Positions 29,109 to 40,527 of a stretch of 64,000 nucleotides of DNA are shown piece after piece. This DNA comes from Pirellulaceae bacterium (GTDB taxonomy: Bacteria; Planctomycetota; Planctomycetia; Pirellulales; Pirellulaceae): NCBI GenBank assembly GCA_026004775.1, contig BPJU01000002.1, positions 1 to 64,000 on the forward strand, written 5' to 3'. The notes below the pieces were generated by a model. It was not told where the DNA came from. It ran no database searches and was given only the letters and a program-made list of their open reading frames with translations. Position 1 is the first letter of the stretch; each line of letters starts with the position of its first letter. The position numbers were made by a program, and so were the translations under genes.

Positions 29109-29912
29109 TCATGCATCACCGAACACAAAAGCTCGCGTCAACCACGCTCGGGGAACCGTGGGATGGCAGCCGCGCGGAACGACCACCATCTCTTGACCGG
29201 CCCTCGGCAACCGGTCCTCGGCGGCAGCCAGAATGATCCGCGGAGTACGATCCTCAGACAGCGGTTCGCTCAGCGTCCGCAATACTGGCAGTAATTCTTC
29301 CAGGTCAAACGTTCCCTGAAACCGTCCTTTGGCACACTGTTCCGCAAAGGCCCGCTGCAACTCCTCGAAACTCGCTTCTCCATCGCTTCCGGGCGCCACA
29401 ATGACGTGCAATACGGGTAGCCCAGTTAGAAATAGCACCCGAAGCATGCGTCGATCCCGTTGATTGTCAAAGCTGCTTCGAACCTCGACAAGCGAATCGC
29501 CGCCGGTGTCAATTCCCACCAGGAGATCAAAATCTAAATTGACAATATCTTTCACCAGCTCCTGGTCCGCCCGATCGTCCGATAGCAAAAAAATCCATGG
29601 ACACCCCTCGTCCCCGCGTGGAACTGACTCATCGATCCGCGTTGTGCCATGAGTTCGTCGCCTGCCAGGGCCAGACAGAACCTTCCGCTCATGCGAAACC
29701 CTTCGAATGTAGGTCGTCACCTCCGGAAGATGGCTAATATCATGAATGATTTTCGTGTTGGCATAAATGACTCGTTCAGGCTGCGTCTTGGCAACAATCG
29801 TCGAGATGGCGTAAGCCAGGATAATATCGCACCCGCCGCCCAGTCCAAGAACCAATACTTTCTTGCTTCGGCAATCGGGAAACTCGAATCGTCTTGCAAG
29901 GAATTCGTCCAT
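29109..29912 (-). CDS. DUF1152 family protein
   Basis: 267 aa. A nucleotide-binding-like glycine motif VLVLGLGGGCDI lies near residue 20, and the conserved core LLVGIDTGGDSLV near residue 136 with acidic and glycine residues; together these match DUF1152, a family of unknown function with a proposed Rossmann-like fold. It follows zwf on the same strand after about 215 nt, so it could be a late operon member or independent. Intact apart from nothing unusual at the ends. Confidence 0.65.
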   Translation of the reverse strand: MDEFLARRFEFPDCRSKKVLVLGLGGGCDIILAYAISTIVAKTQPERVIYANTKIIHDISHLPEVTTYIRRVSHERKVLSGPGRRRTHGTTRIDESVPRGDEGCPWIFLLSDDRADQELVKDIVNLDFDLLVGIDTGGDSLVEVRSSFDNQRDRRMLRVLFLTGLPVLHVIVAPGSDGEASFEELQRAFAEQCAKGRFQGTFDLEELLPVLRTLSEPLSEDRTPRIILAAAEDRLPRAGQEMVVVPRGCHPTVPRAWLTRAFVFGDA

Positions 29913-30128
29913 ATTTCGCCTCGTCGCACTGGTAGTTTACTTTGAGCAACCGTTTTGCAGGAGCACTATACAGATATCAGAGATTTTTGCAATCCGGGGT
30001 TGGCCGCAAAGCATGACCGTGTCTACTTTGCAGCCCGTTTTTGCACTAGGCGCAGCCACCAGTGTATGCACCTGCGCCGGACCGTTGTCGAGCGACTGGA
30101 GGCCCCATGTTGCCGAGGCGGTGAGCCA

Positions 30129-31590
30129 TCAGCCATGCAAAACCGGGCAGACGTTGAACCACTGCCGCCCCTGCTCGGCCATCCATCGCTCGGAATATTC
30201 CGGCCCCCAACTGCCACGGCGGGTAGCTCTCCAACGGCGGAGCCGCCGGACTTTGCCAGGCGGCCAGGATCGGATCGATGATCCCCCAAGCCAACTCCAC
30301 CTCATCGCTGCGGGCAAACAAGCTGGCATCGCCATTCAGGGCGTCCAAAAGCAGACGCTGGTAGGCGTCCGGGATTTCGCCGGAGTCGTCGGGGCGAAAG
30401 CGGTATTCTAGCGAGGCATTGCGCAAACGCATATTCGCGTCCGGAGTCTTGGACTGAAAATGCAATTGGATTCCTTCCGCCGGCTGGATCTGGATGATCA
30501 ACCGATTCGGCTCGACATGCCCCGACGCGGGTACCTGAAACATCAAGTGAGGAGGCTCATGAAACTCGATCACGATTTGTGTCGTACGGCATGACATCGC
30601 TTTACCGGAGCGAAGATAAAATGGTACTCCCTTCCATCGCCAATTGTCGATGTGAAGTTTGATGGCGGCGAATGTGGCTGTCTGGCTGTCGGGCTGTACT
30701 CCTTTTGCCCGGCGATACCCCTCGTATTGCCCTCGCACCGTATCGCGCGCAAAGTCAGCTCCCGCCATGCGCCGTATCGCCCTCAATACTTTCACCTTTT
30801 CATCGCGCACCAGGTCAGCCTCGAATCGCACCGGAGCTTCCATGGCCGTAATCATCAGCAATTGAAGCAGATGATTTTGGAACATGTCGCGTAACACACC
30901 GGCGCTGTCATAAAAAGCTCCTCGATTGCCTACGTCGACTTCTTCTGCCACCGTAATTTGCACGTGATCGATATAATTGCGATTCCAGATCGGCTCGAAA
31001 ATACTATTAGCAAAGCGCAGCACCAGGATATTCTGGACGGTTTCCTTGCCCAGGTAATGGTCGATGCGGTATACCTGGCTTTCGGGAAAGACGCGATGTA
31101 CCTGTTCGTTCAACAGACGAGCGGAACGTAGATCGGTGCCAAAAGGTTTTTCGATAACGATGCGCCGTTCACCGGGCCCTGATGCCAGGCCTGCGTGCCC
31201 CAATTGCTCAATGGCCTTTGGATAGAGCGAGGGAGCGGTAGCCAAATAGTAGATCCGGGTCGATGTTTCGGACTGTTCGAGTTCAGCGAGCCGCTGGGCA
31301 AGCCGCACGAAATCCTCGTTCGACTCAATATCTCCCGGTTGATAGTAGATCGACTGGGAAAATCGACGAAACGTTTCAGCGTCGTACTGATTGGGGGTAA
31401 ATCGCGCCGTTGCCTCGGCCAACGACTCCCTCCACGCGTCGTCCGAGTAGCCCGTTCGTGCCACACCGACGATCCGCGTACCGGCCGGCAGTTTGTTCTT
31501 CTGGAAAAGGGCATACAATGCGGGAACCAACTTCCGGCTCGTCAAATCGCCTGAGGCGCCGAAAATTACCATGATGTGCGACATAAACAC
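30129..31590 (-). CDS. zwf: Glucose-6-phosphate 1-dehydrogenase (frameshift near 3' end)
   Basis: Oxidises glucose-6-phosphate with NAD(P)+ in the first step of the oxidative pentose phosphate pathway. The N-terminus has the dinucleotide-binding FGASGDLTSRKLVPALY, and the active-site signature RIDHYLGKETVQN is intact. The long frame runs on to 30046 with a foreign-looking tail, but a one-base shift near 30222 restores the expected ending SWGPEYSERWMAEQGRQW and a stop at 30129, giving about 487 aa, the usual length. I take this as a single-base sequence error or recent mutation. The start could be the Met at 31590 or the third codon after it. gnd lies 111 nt upstream. Confidence 0.93.
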
Positions 31591-31701
31591 TCCAGGCTCA
31601 GGCGCGACTCACTGGCAGTGCGGGCATCCGACCACAACCGTACATTGGAAGGTATATGGTTTCTGGTTGTATCTACTCGCATGGGTATTAGGTATCACGT
31701 A

Positions 31702-33150
31702 TTAGTCCGACTGGGGCGCGCGGCGCAGCGAGATCCAATCAGTATGATACACACCTGGCTTGTCAACACGCTCGTAAGTGTGGGCACCGAAATAGTCTCG
31801 CTGCGCTTGTATAAGATTTGCCGGAAGACGTTCCCGGCGAATACTATCATAGTAAGCCAAGGCGTCGGCGAAGGCCGGCACCGGCACACCTGCCTGGGAC
31901 GCCAGCGCCACCACGCGCCGCCAGGAAGCCTGTGCCTCACCGATCGCCTTCCGGAAATAGTCATCCAGCAGCAGGTTTTCCAGGTCGGCACAAGCGGCAA
32001 AGGCGTCTTTGATGCGGTCCAGAAATTGCGCGCGGATGATGCATCCGCCCCGCCATATTAATGCGATTTCCCCGTATTTCAGAGGCCAGTTGTGTTCGGC
32101 GGCAGCCGCCTGTAGCTGCACGAAGCCTTGCGCATAGCTGCAAATCTTGGATGCGTAAAGTGCATGCCGCACGTCTTCGATGAACTGGCGCCGGTCACTC
32201 GGTTTGACGGTTTGCTCCGGACCCGGCAAAACACGGCTGGCCCGTACGCGCATATCCTTCATCGCGGAAAGACTACGAGCGAAAACGGCCGTCGTGACCA
32301 AGGTACTGGGGACACCCAGATCCAGGGCCAACTGGCTCATCCACTTGCCGGTTCCCTTGGCACCTGCTTTGTCCAGGATCTTGTCGATAAGATAATCGCC
32401 CGATTCCGGGTCACGCACGCTGAAGATATCCCGCGTGATCTCGATGAGATAGCTTTGCAGCTCGCCCTGATTCCATTGGTCGAATACATCGTACAATTCC
32501 TCGTTTGACAACCCGGCCAGTTCTTTGAGCAACCCGTAAGCTTCGGCTATGAGCTGCATGTCGCCGTATTCGATGCCGTTATGGACCATCTTCACGTAGT
32601 GGCCGGAGCCACCCGGTCCGATCCATTCGCAGCACGGAATGTCATTGTTCGGGCCTACCTTGGCGGCGATGGCTTGGAAGATGGGCCGAATCAGCGGCCA
32701 GGCCGCCTGGCTGCCGCCCGGCATCAGGCTGGGGCCTTTCAGGGCGCCTTCCTCGCCGCCCGATACGCCGGTCCCCACATACAAAAGACCGGCTCCTTCC
32801 ACTCGCTTCACACGCCGCTCGGTATCGGCGTAGTGCGTGTTGCCGCCGTCGATCAGGACGTCGCCCGGGCTTAGTAGCGGCACCAGTTGTTCGATCAGTT
32901 CATCGACCGCCGGACCGGCCTTGACCATCATCATGATCAGGCGGGGACGCCGTAACGCAGCGACCAGTTCCGCCAGCGAGCGGCAACCAATAAATTGTTT
33001 TCCTTTGGCTCGGCCCTCAATGAATTGGTCCACTTTTTCCGTAGTGCGATTGTACACGGCCACACGGAAACCACGACTTTCAATATTCAGGGCCAAGTTT
33101 TCCCCCATCACCGCAAGGCCGATCAACCCAAAATCCGCTAATTCCGACAT
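31702..33150 (-). CDS. gnd: 6-phosphogluconate dehydrogenase, decarboxylating
   Basis: 482 aa, full length and intact. NADP-binding start FGLIGLAVMGENLALNI, the substrate-site region VHNGIEYGDMQLIAEAYGLL, GKWMSQLALDLGVP, IWRGGCIIRAQFL and the C-terminal QAQRDYFGAHTYERVDKPG are all present. It converts 6-phosphogluconate to ribulose-5-phosphate, giving NADPH and CO2. The gene precedes zwf on the same strand and the two very likely form one oxidative pentose phosphate operon. Conserved housekeeping gene useful as a phylogenetic marker for this contig. Confidence 0.96.
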   Translation of the reverse strand: MSELADFGLIGLAVMGENLALNIESRGFRVAVYNRTTEKVDQFIEGRAKGKQFIGCRSLAELVAALRRPRLIMMMVKAGPAVDELIEQLVPLLSPGDVLIDGGNTHYADTERRVKRVEGAGLLYVGTGVSGGEEGALKGPSLMPGGSQAAWPLIRPIFQAIAAKVGPNNDIPCCEWIGPGGSGHYVKMVHNGIEYGDMQLIAEAYGLLKELAGLSNEELYDVFDQWNQGELQSYLIEITRDIFSVRDPESGDYLIDKILDKAGAKGTGKWMSQLALDLGVPSTLVTTAVFARSLSAMKDMRVRASRVLPGPEQTVKPSDRRQFIEDVRHALYASKICSYAQGFVQLQAAAAEHNWPLKYGEIALIWRGGCIIRAQFLDRIKDAFAACADLENLLLDDYFRKAIGEAQASWRRVVALASQAGVPVPAFADALAYYDSIRRERLPANLIQAQRDYFGAHTYERVDKPGVYHTDWISLRRAPQSD

Positions 33151-33376
33151 CGGTACTCATCCTCTGATTCAAATGTTTTGGCCACGGCAAATCCATCGGC
33201 GAACGCGGCCCGTGCACGCAACACCGGCAGCGAATTGGTCATCGAAAAGCGCCGAATAGGGCGATTGTACTGGCGATGGGGCAACGCTTCAACGACCGCA
33301 TCCGTTCGGTCGTTCTTACGCTGAGCCATTTTTCAGTTCGGAAGGAGTCTGCCGCAGACGGACACGTCAAAACGAA

Positions 33377-33398
33377 GCATCCAAAACGTTTTGGATGC
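33377..33398. promoter_or_regulatory. 22-bp perfect palindrome
   Basis: GCATCCAAAAC immediately followed by its exact reverse complement, without a loop, about 40 nt downstream of the esterase/DUF6807 stop and 230 nt upstream of gnd. It may be a protein-binding operator; lack of loop and of a clear T-run argues against a classic terminator. Confidence 0.4.
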
Positions 33399-33436
33399 CG
33401 TCGCCAAGAGGGCTGGGACGAATTGCGCGCACTCGG

Positions 33437-35153
33437 CTATTGCGGATGCCGTCGCGAGGCGTACTCCGCGAATACTTCGGCCGCCGCGGGCGCTTGGTCC
33501 TGCGGCACGTCGTAGACCAGCACACCAAAGCGCAAAGTCAGGCTCTCGCCACGCTTGACCGTCACCCGGCTCTTTTCGCCTCCGGTAAAGGCGTTGCGCC
33601 CGAACGGGTTGGCGGCCAGCAACCCGTAATTCCTGGCATGAAACCAACAGGGGCGGAAGTTTTGCGGATGAGGCATCAGAACGACCCCCACGCGCCGCCC
33701 GCCGATCACGCCGCCGTATTGGCACCAATCGGCCGTCTTGCCCCAAATCTCTTCCTCATTGCGCCGGCCCTGGCTGTCAGTGATTACTCCTCCGTTGACA
33801 ACGGCCAGCGGTGTAGCCAGACGCACCGCCAGACCCATCTCTTCCTGATCGCCGAACGTGAAGTCATCTTGGCTGGAGAAAAACGTGGAGGTCCAGTCGA
33901 TGATATAGCCGTCCGATCGCGGGCGGATGGTGATCCGGCACTCCTCCTCGCAAATCGTCCGGTCCATCGCTTCATAGACTTTGTGGGCGGTGAACGTGCC
34001 GATGCCGGCCCCGGCCAGCGGCGGATCGCGGAACGAAACGTGGCGTATCCGCGCCTGATTGCGCCAGAAATCCGCTCCGGAAAGATCACCGAACGCCAAC
34101 CACAAACCGGGGTGCATCGTGGCATGATCGTCAAGGTCTTGACCTGCCACAGGAGGATGCGTGCGTGTGACTTGAATGCCCGACAGCGTACGCAAATGCC
34201 GGAAGTATGGCCGGAGAACTCGCTCGTCCCGCCACACATATTCCGCAATCGGTTGACCATCGATGCGAATCGCCAGCCGTTCCTCACCTTGCTCGAACGA
34301 CACCACCGACGTGCTCCTTGTGCCGAGCATCTCCATGAGGAATTGGAACATTTCCTGGGTAGGGTAATCGTCGGCCAAGCCAAGATCGCGGTTGATGGTG
34401 GCATGGGTTTTGTCCTTTGCACGCGACAACCTTGGCATAGACAGAGGCGGCTTGAAGCGCAGCGCCAAACGAGCGGGATTGGGCTGTGGAATCCGGTCGG
34501 TCGGCGACGTGCAGAATCAAGAAGGGAGGAATTCCCTTGGCCTTCGCCACATGGTGGATGGGCGAAAACTCGCGGTGCAGGTTCGGATCTTCACCGAAGA
34601 CGGTCACATAAAGCTGTGCCCGCAAGGGGCCGCTTTCCTTGATCTGTTGGCCAACATCGTAGACCGCTGTGTCGACGGGAATGCAGCCCTTTATCAGTTC
34701 CAAGGACAGCTTTTCCCGACTGAGATAGCGTTCGTCGGTGCACACCAGTGCGGCCAGATGGGCCCCGGCCGAATGGCCGGCCACGTAGATCGCCCGAGGA
34801 TCACCTCCGTAGTCGGCTATATGGTCATGGACCCAACGAATGGCTTTGGCCACGTCGCCAGCCATTTCCTTCAAAGACACTTCCGGGGCAAGCCTGTAGT
34901 TGACCGATACAAATACGAACCCGTGCTGGATGAATGCTTGCGGCTTGTGTTGCACGTTCGATTTATCGCCCTGGCGCCAGCCTCCACCGTGGATCCAGAC
35001 GAGCACCGGGTGGTGCGAGCCGCCGGACGGTGCGTACACGTCGAGTGTCTGGAGACGGTGGGTTGTTCCCGCGTAGGGAAGATCGCGATGGACTTTCTGC
35101 TCGGCGGCTTGCACCGCGCCACTCGCAAGCACCAGCACGATAAGACCGTTCAT
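33437..35153 (-). CDS. Secreted alpha/beta-hydrolase esterase fused to DUF6807 domain (one frameshift)
   Basis: The 5' part has a signal peptide (MNGLIVLVLASGAVQAAEQ), the oxyanion-hole motif VLVWIHGGGW, and nucleophile elbow GHSAG: a BD-FAE-like carboxylesterase. Its frame drifts near 34421-34428, but removing one G there joins it to the normal esterase end (AKDKTHATINRDLGLADDYP) that opens the next frame. That frame then continues without a stop into about 300 residues of DUF6807 (planctomycete PmoA-like; blocks HPGLWLAFGDLSGADFW and WCQYGGVIGGRRVGVVLMPH). I therefore read one bifunctional exported protein of about 570 aa, plausibly degrading plant or algal polysaccharide substituents. The two halves could instead be separate genes fused by error. 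Confidence 0.75.
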
Positions 35154-35179
35154 CCCCAGCCCCTTTGTTGGCGGCACGT

Positions 35180-35637
35180 TTAGGGTCGTTCTGAACGCAT
35201 GGATTTTATCCGCCCACGGATCATGGCAACAAGCGTGTCGAGGTCAGCACCACCAGTACGTTCCGCGTCGGGCACAAAGTTGGGCACGAAAGGTCGCGCG
35301 GCGCTACTGAGGAGCGCGATTCGTGCCGATTTCATTTCCACCAGCCACAGTTTCGGCCTTATTGGCGGCGAAACAGTACCGCACCTACCATAATGGTTAG
35401 AACAAATTTCGCCAATAGGTGGGGCAATGGCGGGTTTTCGGCGAATCCCGCACGGGACATCAGGCCACCGGAGGCTCCGCAAACGCGGGTTGTCCCGCCG
35501 GTTTGCCGGCACTTTCCTGAGGCGGTGTCAGAAAATCTCCCTCTTGCGCGTAAAGCTAAATTGGCTGCTGCACACCGACCAGGGCCATAACCGACCGAGA
35601 GGCTGGTGGTACCTGACGAGTTGCCGGGAGCAATCGG
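35180..35637. other. Intergenic, divergent promoter region
   Basis: About 460 bases between the minus-strand esterase gene and the plus-strand cas operon. It should hold both promoters. No CRISPR repeats, no recognisable gene; a GGGAG ribosome-binding site sits just before cas10. Confidence 0.4.
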
Positions 35638-37251
35638 ATGCACTTGGTTTTGATCGAAACCTGCCAGAATCAGAACTACATCTTTGCCACCAACAAGTTG
35701 CGCGAGAACGTGGGCGCTTCGGAATTGATCGCCCGGGTAGGAACGGTTTATACGCTGGAAGCGGTCAAGAACCACGGCGGACCGGACTTAGTAAGCGATT
35801 CCGTCGAAGAGGTACGCCGTGCCCTCCGGGATCCCAACCGGAATCCACCGCTGGAGAACTCGCCTACGATGTGGAAGTATTGGTGGCTGCCTCGGGCAAA
35901 GTCGGAATTACTCGTTAAAGAATGCCGAGGTGGGGCGACGGATTGTCAAGTGCGTGACGTCTACGCGCTTTACGCGAGGCGCCTGGTCTTGAAGTCCGCG
36001 GTGTGGTTGGGCCAGAGTTTGACTGGAACAACGGCAGTTTGCATCAACAGCTGCGCACGGTCCATCAGCTGTTTGAGGAGGTGCGGTCGCGGCTGCCGGG
36101 GCCCGACAGCCGTTTCTTGAGACTTCCGATAATTGCTTCGTGCGGCACCAGCGGTCTACCCGCCGCACGGATGGCCAAGTCCTCTGACGATTCTTCTGAG
36201 TTGGACCGGGTGGAGTACTCGGAGACAACTCTGGCGAAGGCTGCTGCCCGCAAGGGATGGCAGACCCGCTTGGAGCAGATTTGGACCTGTCACAAGCTAA
36301 ATGGCAAACTCACTGATGCCACATCGGGTTTGGAAACATTAGGCTGCGATTGGATTGCCGTGATCCACGCGGACGGAAATAGCCTGGGAGAGATATTCCT
36401 TAATTTTGATAAGCATGTGCCCTCCTCCGGAAAGGGATATAGCCGCTGACAGAAATCGAAATTATGCCAAGTGGCTGCGTGACTTCTCAATTTCCCTGGA
36501 TGAATGCACGGAACGTTCTTTCTGCGCTGCGGTGCGGAAGCTGACGGCAAGAAATAGCGTGCTCCCCATCGTGCCGTTGGTCTTAGGGGGTGACGATCTT
36601 ACCGTGGTGTGCGACGGCCGGCAAGCACTCGCCTTTGCCCGAGAGTTCGTCAAGGAATTCGAAAAAGAGACGTCCAATTACCTTGCCAGTTCAGGGTTTC
36701 GTAAGAATCGCTTGACGAGTTGTGCCGGCGTAGCCATTGTAAAACCACATTTTCCTTTCTACGATGCGTATGAACTGGCCGAACAATTGCTCAAATCGGC
36801 GAAAAAACTGGCGAAGCACGATAACGATAACTTCGTTTCCGCCATCGACTATCACATCCTTTATGACGCCAGTGGGCCTGACCTTCGACGGATCCGCGAC
36901 GAATTGACCACCGACAACGGGACAACAAGCCTGGTAGCCAGGCCATACGTTGTTACCGAGTCGGCGGGGCCTCATCACCGGCACATTGGTGATTTGGTAA
37001 AGCGCATCGATGCCATTCGGGCTAAAGATAGTGACGGCCGTCGATTGCTGCCCAACAGTATGCTGCATGAACTGCGCGAGGCTTTATTTTGGGGGCGCGA
37101 AGAAGCCGAGGCACGACTTGACTTGGTTCGCCACCGGTACAAGCCTCATATCGACGCGCTTCTGGTTAATGGCAAGCTGTTTTGGCAAGATGGCAACCAT
37201 CATATGACCGGTTTTTTGGACGCGTTGGATACGGCCGAGTTCTGGGAGTGA
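35638..37251 (+). CDS. cas10: Type III-D Cas10 (GGDD polymerase/cyclase), frameshifted
   Basis: Start MHLVLIETCQNQNYIFATNK-LRENVGASEL is typical of HD-less Cas10. Palm domain 1 keeps AVIHADGNSLG and palm domain 2 keeps LVLGGDDLTVVCDG, so the cyclic-oligoadenylate synthase motif is intact. No HD nuclease domain is present; total about 538 codons. The coding sequence moves between frames at about 35850, 35915, 36000 and 36440. Cas10 is the large subunit of the RNA-guided complex; target RNA binding triggers cOA synthesis. First gene of the operon; its stop lies 5 nt before the next ATG. Either a decayed gene or several base errors. Confidence 0.82.
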
Positions 37252-37256
37252 GGCTG

Positions 37257-39830
37257 ATGAGCCATAGCTGGTGCTTACCGGACGTCTTCACTGTCCGGCT
37301 GATCATGGAGTCTGACTGGCACGTCGGGTCGGGGACCGGCCGCCCGGGCAACATCGACCGACTCGTCACACGCGATGCCGACGGGCTTCCGTATGTGCCT
37401 GCCAAAACGCTGCACGGCATTTGGCGAGACGCTTGTGAGCGCCTCTGCCAGGTGCTGGACCGGCCACAACCGAGCGGTTGGATCAATTGGGTGAATTATC
37501 TTTTCGGTAGCCAACCGGCTTTGGGCAAGGGCGATCCTACGGGCAGGCATAAAGACCCGACCAGGTCACCCATTCCGGCAGCTCTCCAAGTACGAGCTGC
37601 TTACATTCCCGACTCGTTGCGGCGACTGCTCGCCGGGCAGGATCGCCGGCGTTTGCAGTCGGTACTGACCATTATCAAGCCCGGTGTGAAGATCGATCGG
37701 CGGAGCGGGACCGCTCAGACCGATTTTTTGCGGTTCGAAGAGATGGGCCGGAAAGGTACGATTCTCGAAGCTACTTGTCGGCTAGACGGGCAGTTTTCTC
37801 CCGAGTTACGGGAAGCCGCCAGCGCGATTCTCATTGCGTCGACGAAACTCATGGAACGGCTCGGGGGCAAACGCCGCCGCGGTGCTGGGAAGTGCCGAGT
37901 AGAAATCGTCGGCGCCGATCTCGACGCAGCCATAAAATGGCTCAAAGAAAACGCTCAACCGCCGACACCGACTATTGAATCGAGGAGACAGGATAGCGAC
38001 CTGGCATTGGGGACCGTACAGGGCACGGCAAACGACAAGTGGCTGGTGGTACCGCTGCGTTTGCACTTGCAAAGCCCAGTAGCGGTCTCCGTACGCTTTA
38101 CTGGCAACGTAGTAGAATCGTTGGACTATATTCCCGGCACGTATTTGCTGCCCCACATAACCGCCGTGTTCCCGGAACTGCGTCCCGGTGTGCTTGCCAG
38201 CGAGGTCATTGTAACACCTGCATACCCGGAGGTTGATGGTGAGCCATCATTGCCAGCGCCCTTCTGTATACATGTGACCAAAGGACAAAGAAAGTGAAGA
38301 AGATTTCGTCGCTTCGGCAAACAGCTCTCGGCTGGTAAACCGGCTAGTAGAAACCCCTTAAGAAGCGATGCCCAACTCAAACCGCTACGCTCCGGGTATA
38401 TCAATGAGAACCCGAGCCGGTTGCATAAGGTCAAGCTCGTTACCATACCCATAATACGGTAAACGATGAATTACAGCGGCCGACCAGTGACCTGGGCGGG
38501 GTATATACCTACGGGGCGATCGCTCACAAGGATGAACATGGCCCAGTGGTGTTTCGGTGCGAATTGCGGGTAAACGGTGAATTGGCAAAGAAGCTGGATC
38601 AGAGCGCAGGAGAGCCTGGTAAATGGCACAAGAAACTCGACGGAATTATTGCGATCGGACGTTCCAAGAAAGACGATTATGGCGAGGTCCGTATAGAAAC
38701 ACTGGACTCCGGTGTGTGTTGATCTGGGCACGACGACGAAGAGCAACGCTGCGAATATAACAGGTGCAAGTGCATCAGCGGATAGCGCGCCGAGCCAAGG
38801 AGTTCCCGAAGATAAGAACAAGTCTACCAACAAGCAGCTATACGTGTGGCTGGTCTCGGATACCATCATTCGCGATGAAAAACTAAGACCGGCACCGACA
38901 GCGGAGGGGCTGAGAGCCGAGTTGTCGAAGCGGCTGGGCGTGGATTTAAAGGTGCGCGAGTCGACCAAGAAGCCATCGGACGAAGGTAAATGTGGAAACT
39001 GCATAGTCGAAGGTGATTGTTTGGACTGCATTGTTCGCACACGCCGGCTCGAAACCTGGCAGGTGCAATGGGAACGGCCTCGTCCCTCGCTTGTTGCGCT
39101 TGCAGCAGGAAGTTGTCTGGTTGTTACGTATGAGGGACAGGAGATTGACCCACAGATCTTGCGCCGCGTGGAGATGGAAGGCATCGGTGAGCGGCGCGCC
39201 GAGGGCTTTGGACAGGTGCGTTTTAATCATCCGCTCGTGTGCAAAAGGCCTGCGGAGTGGGCTGAGGTGGTGTCAGCGAAAAAGTCAGCCGAGCAATCGA
39301 GTGCCGGGTCGGAAACAGATCGAGAAGGTGCGGGAAACGTGCCGCCGGCGAGATTGGACGGCGATCTGGCTGTGTTTGCGCGAATGCTGGAATGCGAGTA
39401 CATAAAAAAGGAGATCCGCCGTGCTTCGGTGAGAATTGCATCGCAGAGGGACCGGCGAAAGGAACTGTTGGGTTGGCAATTGGCTGGGCCGCAGGGTGCG
39501 CCTCCCATGAGTCAGCTCGGCGGCTTGCGCAGTCAAATAATACAAGTTCGCGGATGGGACGACGGAAAGCGAGTACTGGATTGGTTGGAACACTTGGAGC
39601 AGAATCCGCGGCGCAAGGAAAAATGGCCGGAACAATCCATCGATAAGGTGCGATCGCTTTTCCGAGAGCGCTCGAAAATCTGGGAGGTATTGGAGATTCC
39701 CTATTGGCCGGATCTCACCCCCAACGCTCGGACACAGCTGCAAAGTGAACTTTGGGCGTTTGCGATTCGGTCGCTCTTGGACGCGTGTATTCGGGCTCAC
39801 AAGCGCGATTTGGAGGGGGTTCCCAGTTAG
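37257..39830 (+). CDS. csx10: Csx10-like fusion RAMP (Cas7-like plus Cas5-like), frameshifted
   Basis: The N-terminal half (37257-38297) is a RAMP with HVGSGTGRPGNIDRLVTRDADG, YVPAKTLHGIWRD and the glycine loop GGKRRRGAGKCRVEI. After a shift near 38290 a middle block reads GGVYTYGAIAHKDEHGPVVF and IIAIGRSKKDDYGEV. After another near 38705 the C-terminal half contains LRPAPTAEGLRAELSKRLGV and the Csx10 hallmark GIGERRAEGFGQVRF. Csx10 is the Cas5-group subunit that defines subtype III-D and caps the crRNA 5' end. About 855 codons in total. The ATG at 37257 directly follows cas10. Confidence 0.72.
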
Positions 39831-39840
39831 GAGTTCACCT

Positions 39841-40527
39841 GTGGCGCGGGAAATAGAAAGCCGCCTGTGGTTGCGTGGCGAACTGGTAGCAAAGTCACCC
39901 ATCCACGTTGGTGGGCTTGGCGATGATGTCGACACCGACCTGCCTCTTGCCGTCAATGGGGCGGGCGACTTCTACGTGCCGGGGACAAGCTTGGCTGGAT
40001 CTATCCGACAGTATGTGGAGGAACGATTCGGGGACGACCTGGCGCATTGCCTTTGGGGTTATCAAACGAAAGAAGATGGGAAGGCCTCGCATGTTGTCGT
40101 AGAAGACGGTGTATTGTTGAACCCGGATGAGGTCCCACCGGAAATCCGGGACGGGGTCGGAATCGACCGGCAATGGGGGGCAGCTGCCGAGCATATCAAG
40201 TACGACCGAGCGGTGTTGCCCAAGGGGACGCGTATTGACTTTGCCATGTATGTAGAGGTCCCTGACGGCGATCAACGTAGCGAAGCCTTGGCAATGCTCG
40301 CGGAGATCCGACGCGCGTTGCAAGAGGGGCTGATCCGTTTGGGTGCGGGGAAGACTCGAGGCCTGGGCTATGTGGAGCTGGTGGACTCACAAATCACAGA
40401 ACAGTCATACAAACATCGAAACGATTTGTGGGACAGCTTGATCAGTCGGTTTGGGAGTGTTGTTCCCGAAGAAGAAATTCAGAAAGCCCACAATTCCAAT
40501 TCCGGTGAACGACCGGCCGCGTCTTGA
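39841..40527 (+). CDS. Cas7-type RAMP (Csm3-like backbone subunit)
   Basis: 228 aa from a GTG at 39841 preceded by TAGGAG. The RAMP pattern is clear: SPIHVGGLGDDVDTDLPLAV, then YVPGTSLAGSIRQY, and the glycine-rich GAGKTRGLGYVEL near the C-terminus. The Asp residues in the DDVDTDLP stretch are candidates for the target-RNA cleaving residue of Csm3-type subunits. Intact. Starts 10 nt after csx10 and overlaps the next gene by about 75 nt. Confidence 0.82.
   Translation: MAREIESRLWLRGELVAKSPIHVGGLGDDVDTDLPLAVNGAGDFYVPGTSLAGSIRQYVEERFGDDLAHCLWGYQTKEDGKASHVVVEDGVLLNPDEVPPEIRDGVGIDRQWGAAAEHIKYDRAVLPKGTRIDFAMYVEVPDGDQRSEALAMLAEIRRALQEGLIRLGAGKTRGLGYVELVDSQITEQSYKHRNDLWDSLISRFGSVVPEEEIQKAHNSNSGERPAAS

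Noticed and set aside
33395-34642. 415-codon plus-strand open frame
   Set aside because: Antisense to the esterase/DUF6807 gene, which has clear motifs on the minus strand.
35180-35512. 110-codon minus-strand frame upstream of the cas operon
   Set aside because: No motif, no ribosome-binding site, and it ends against the esterase start; kept as intergenic.
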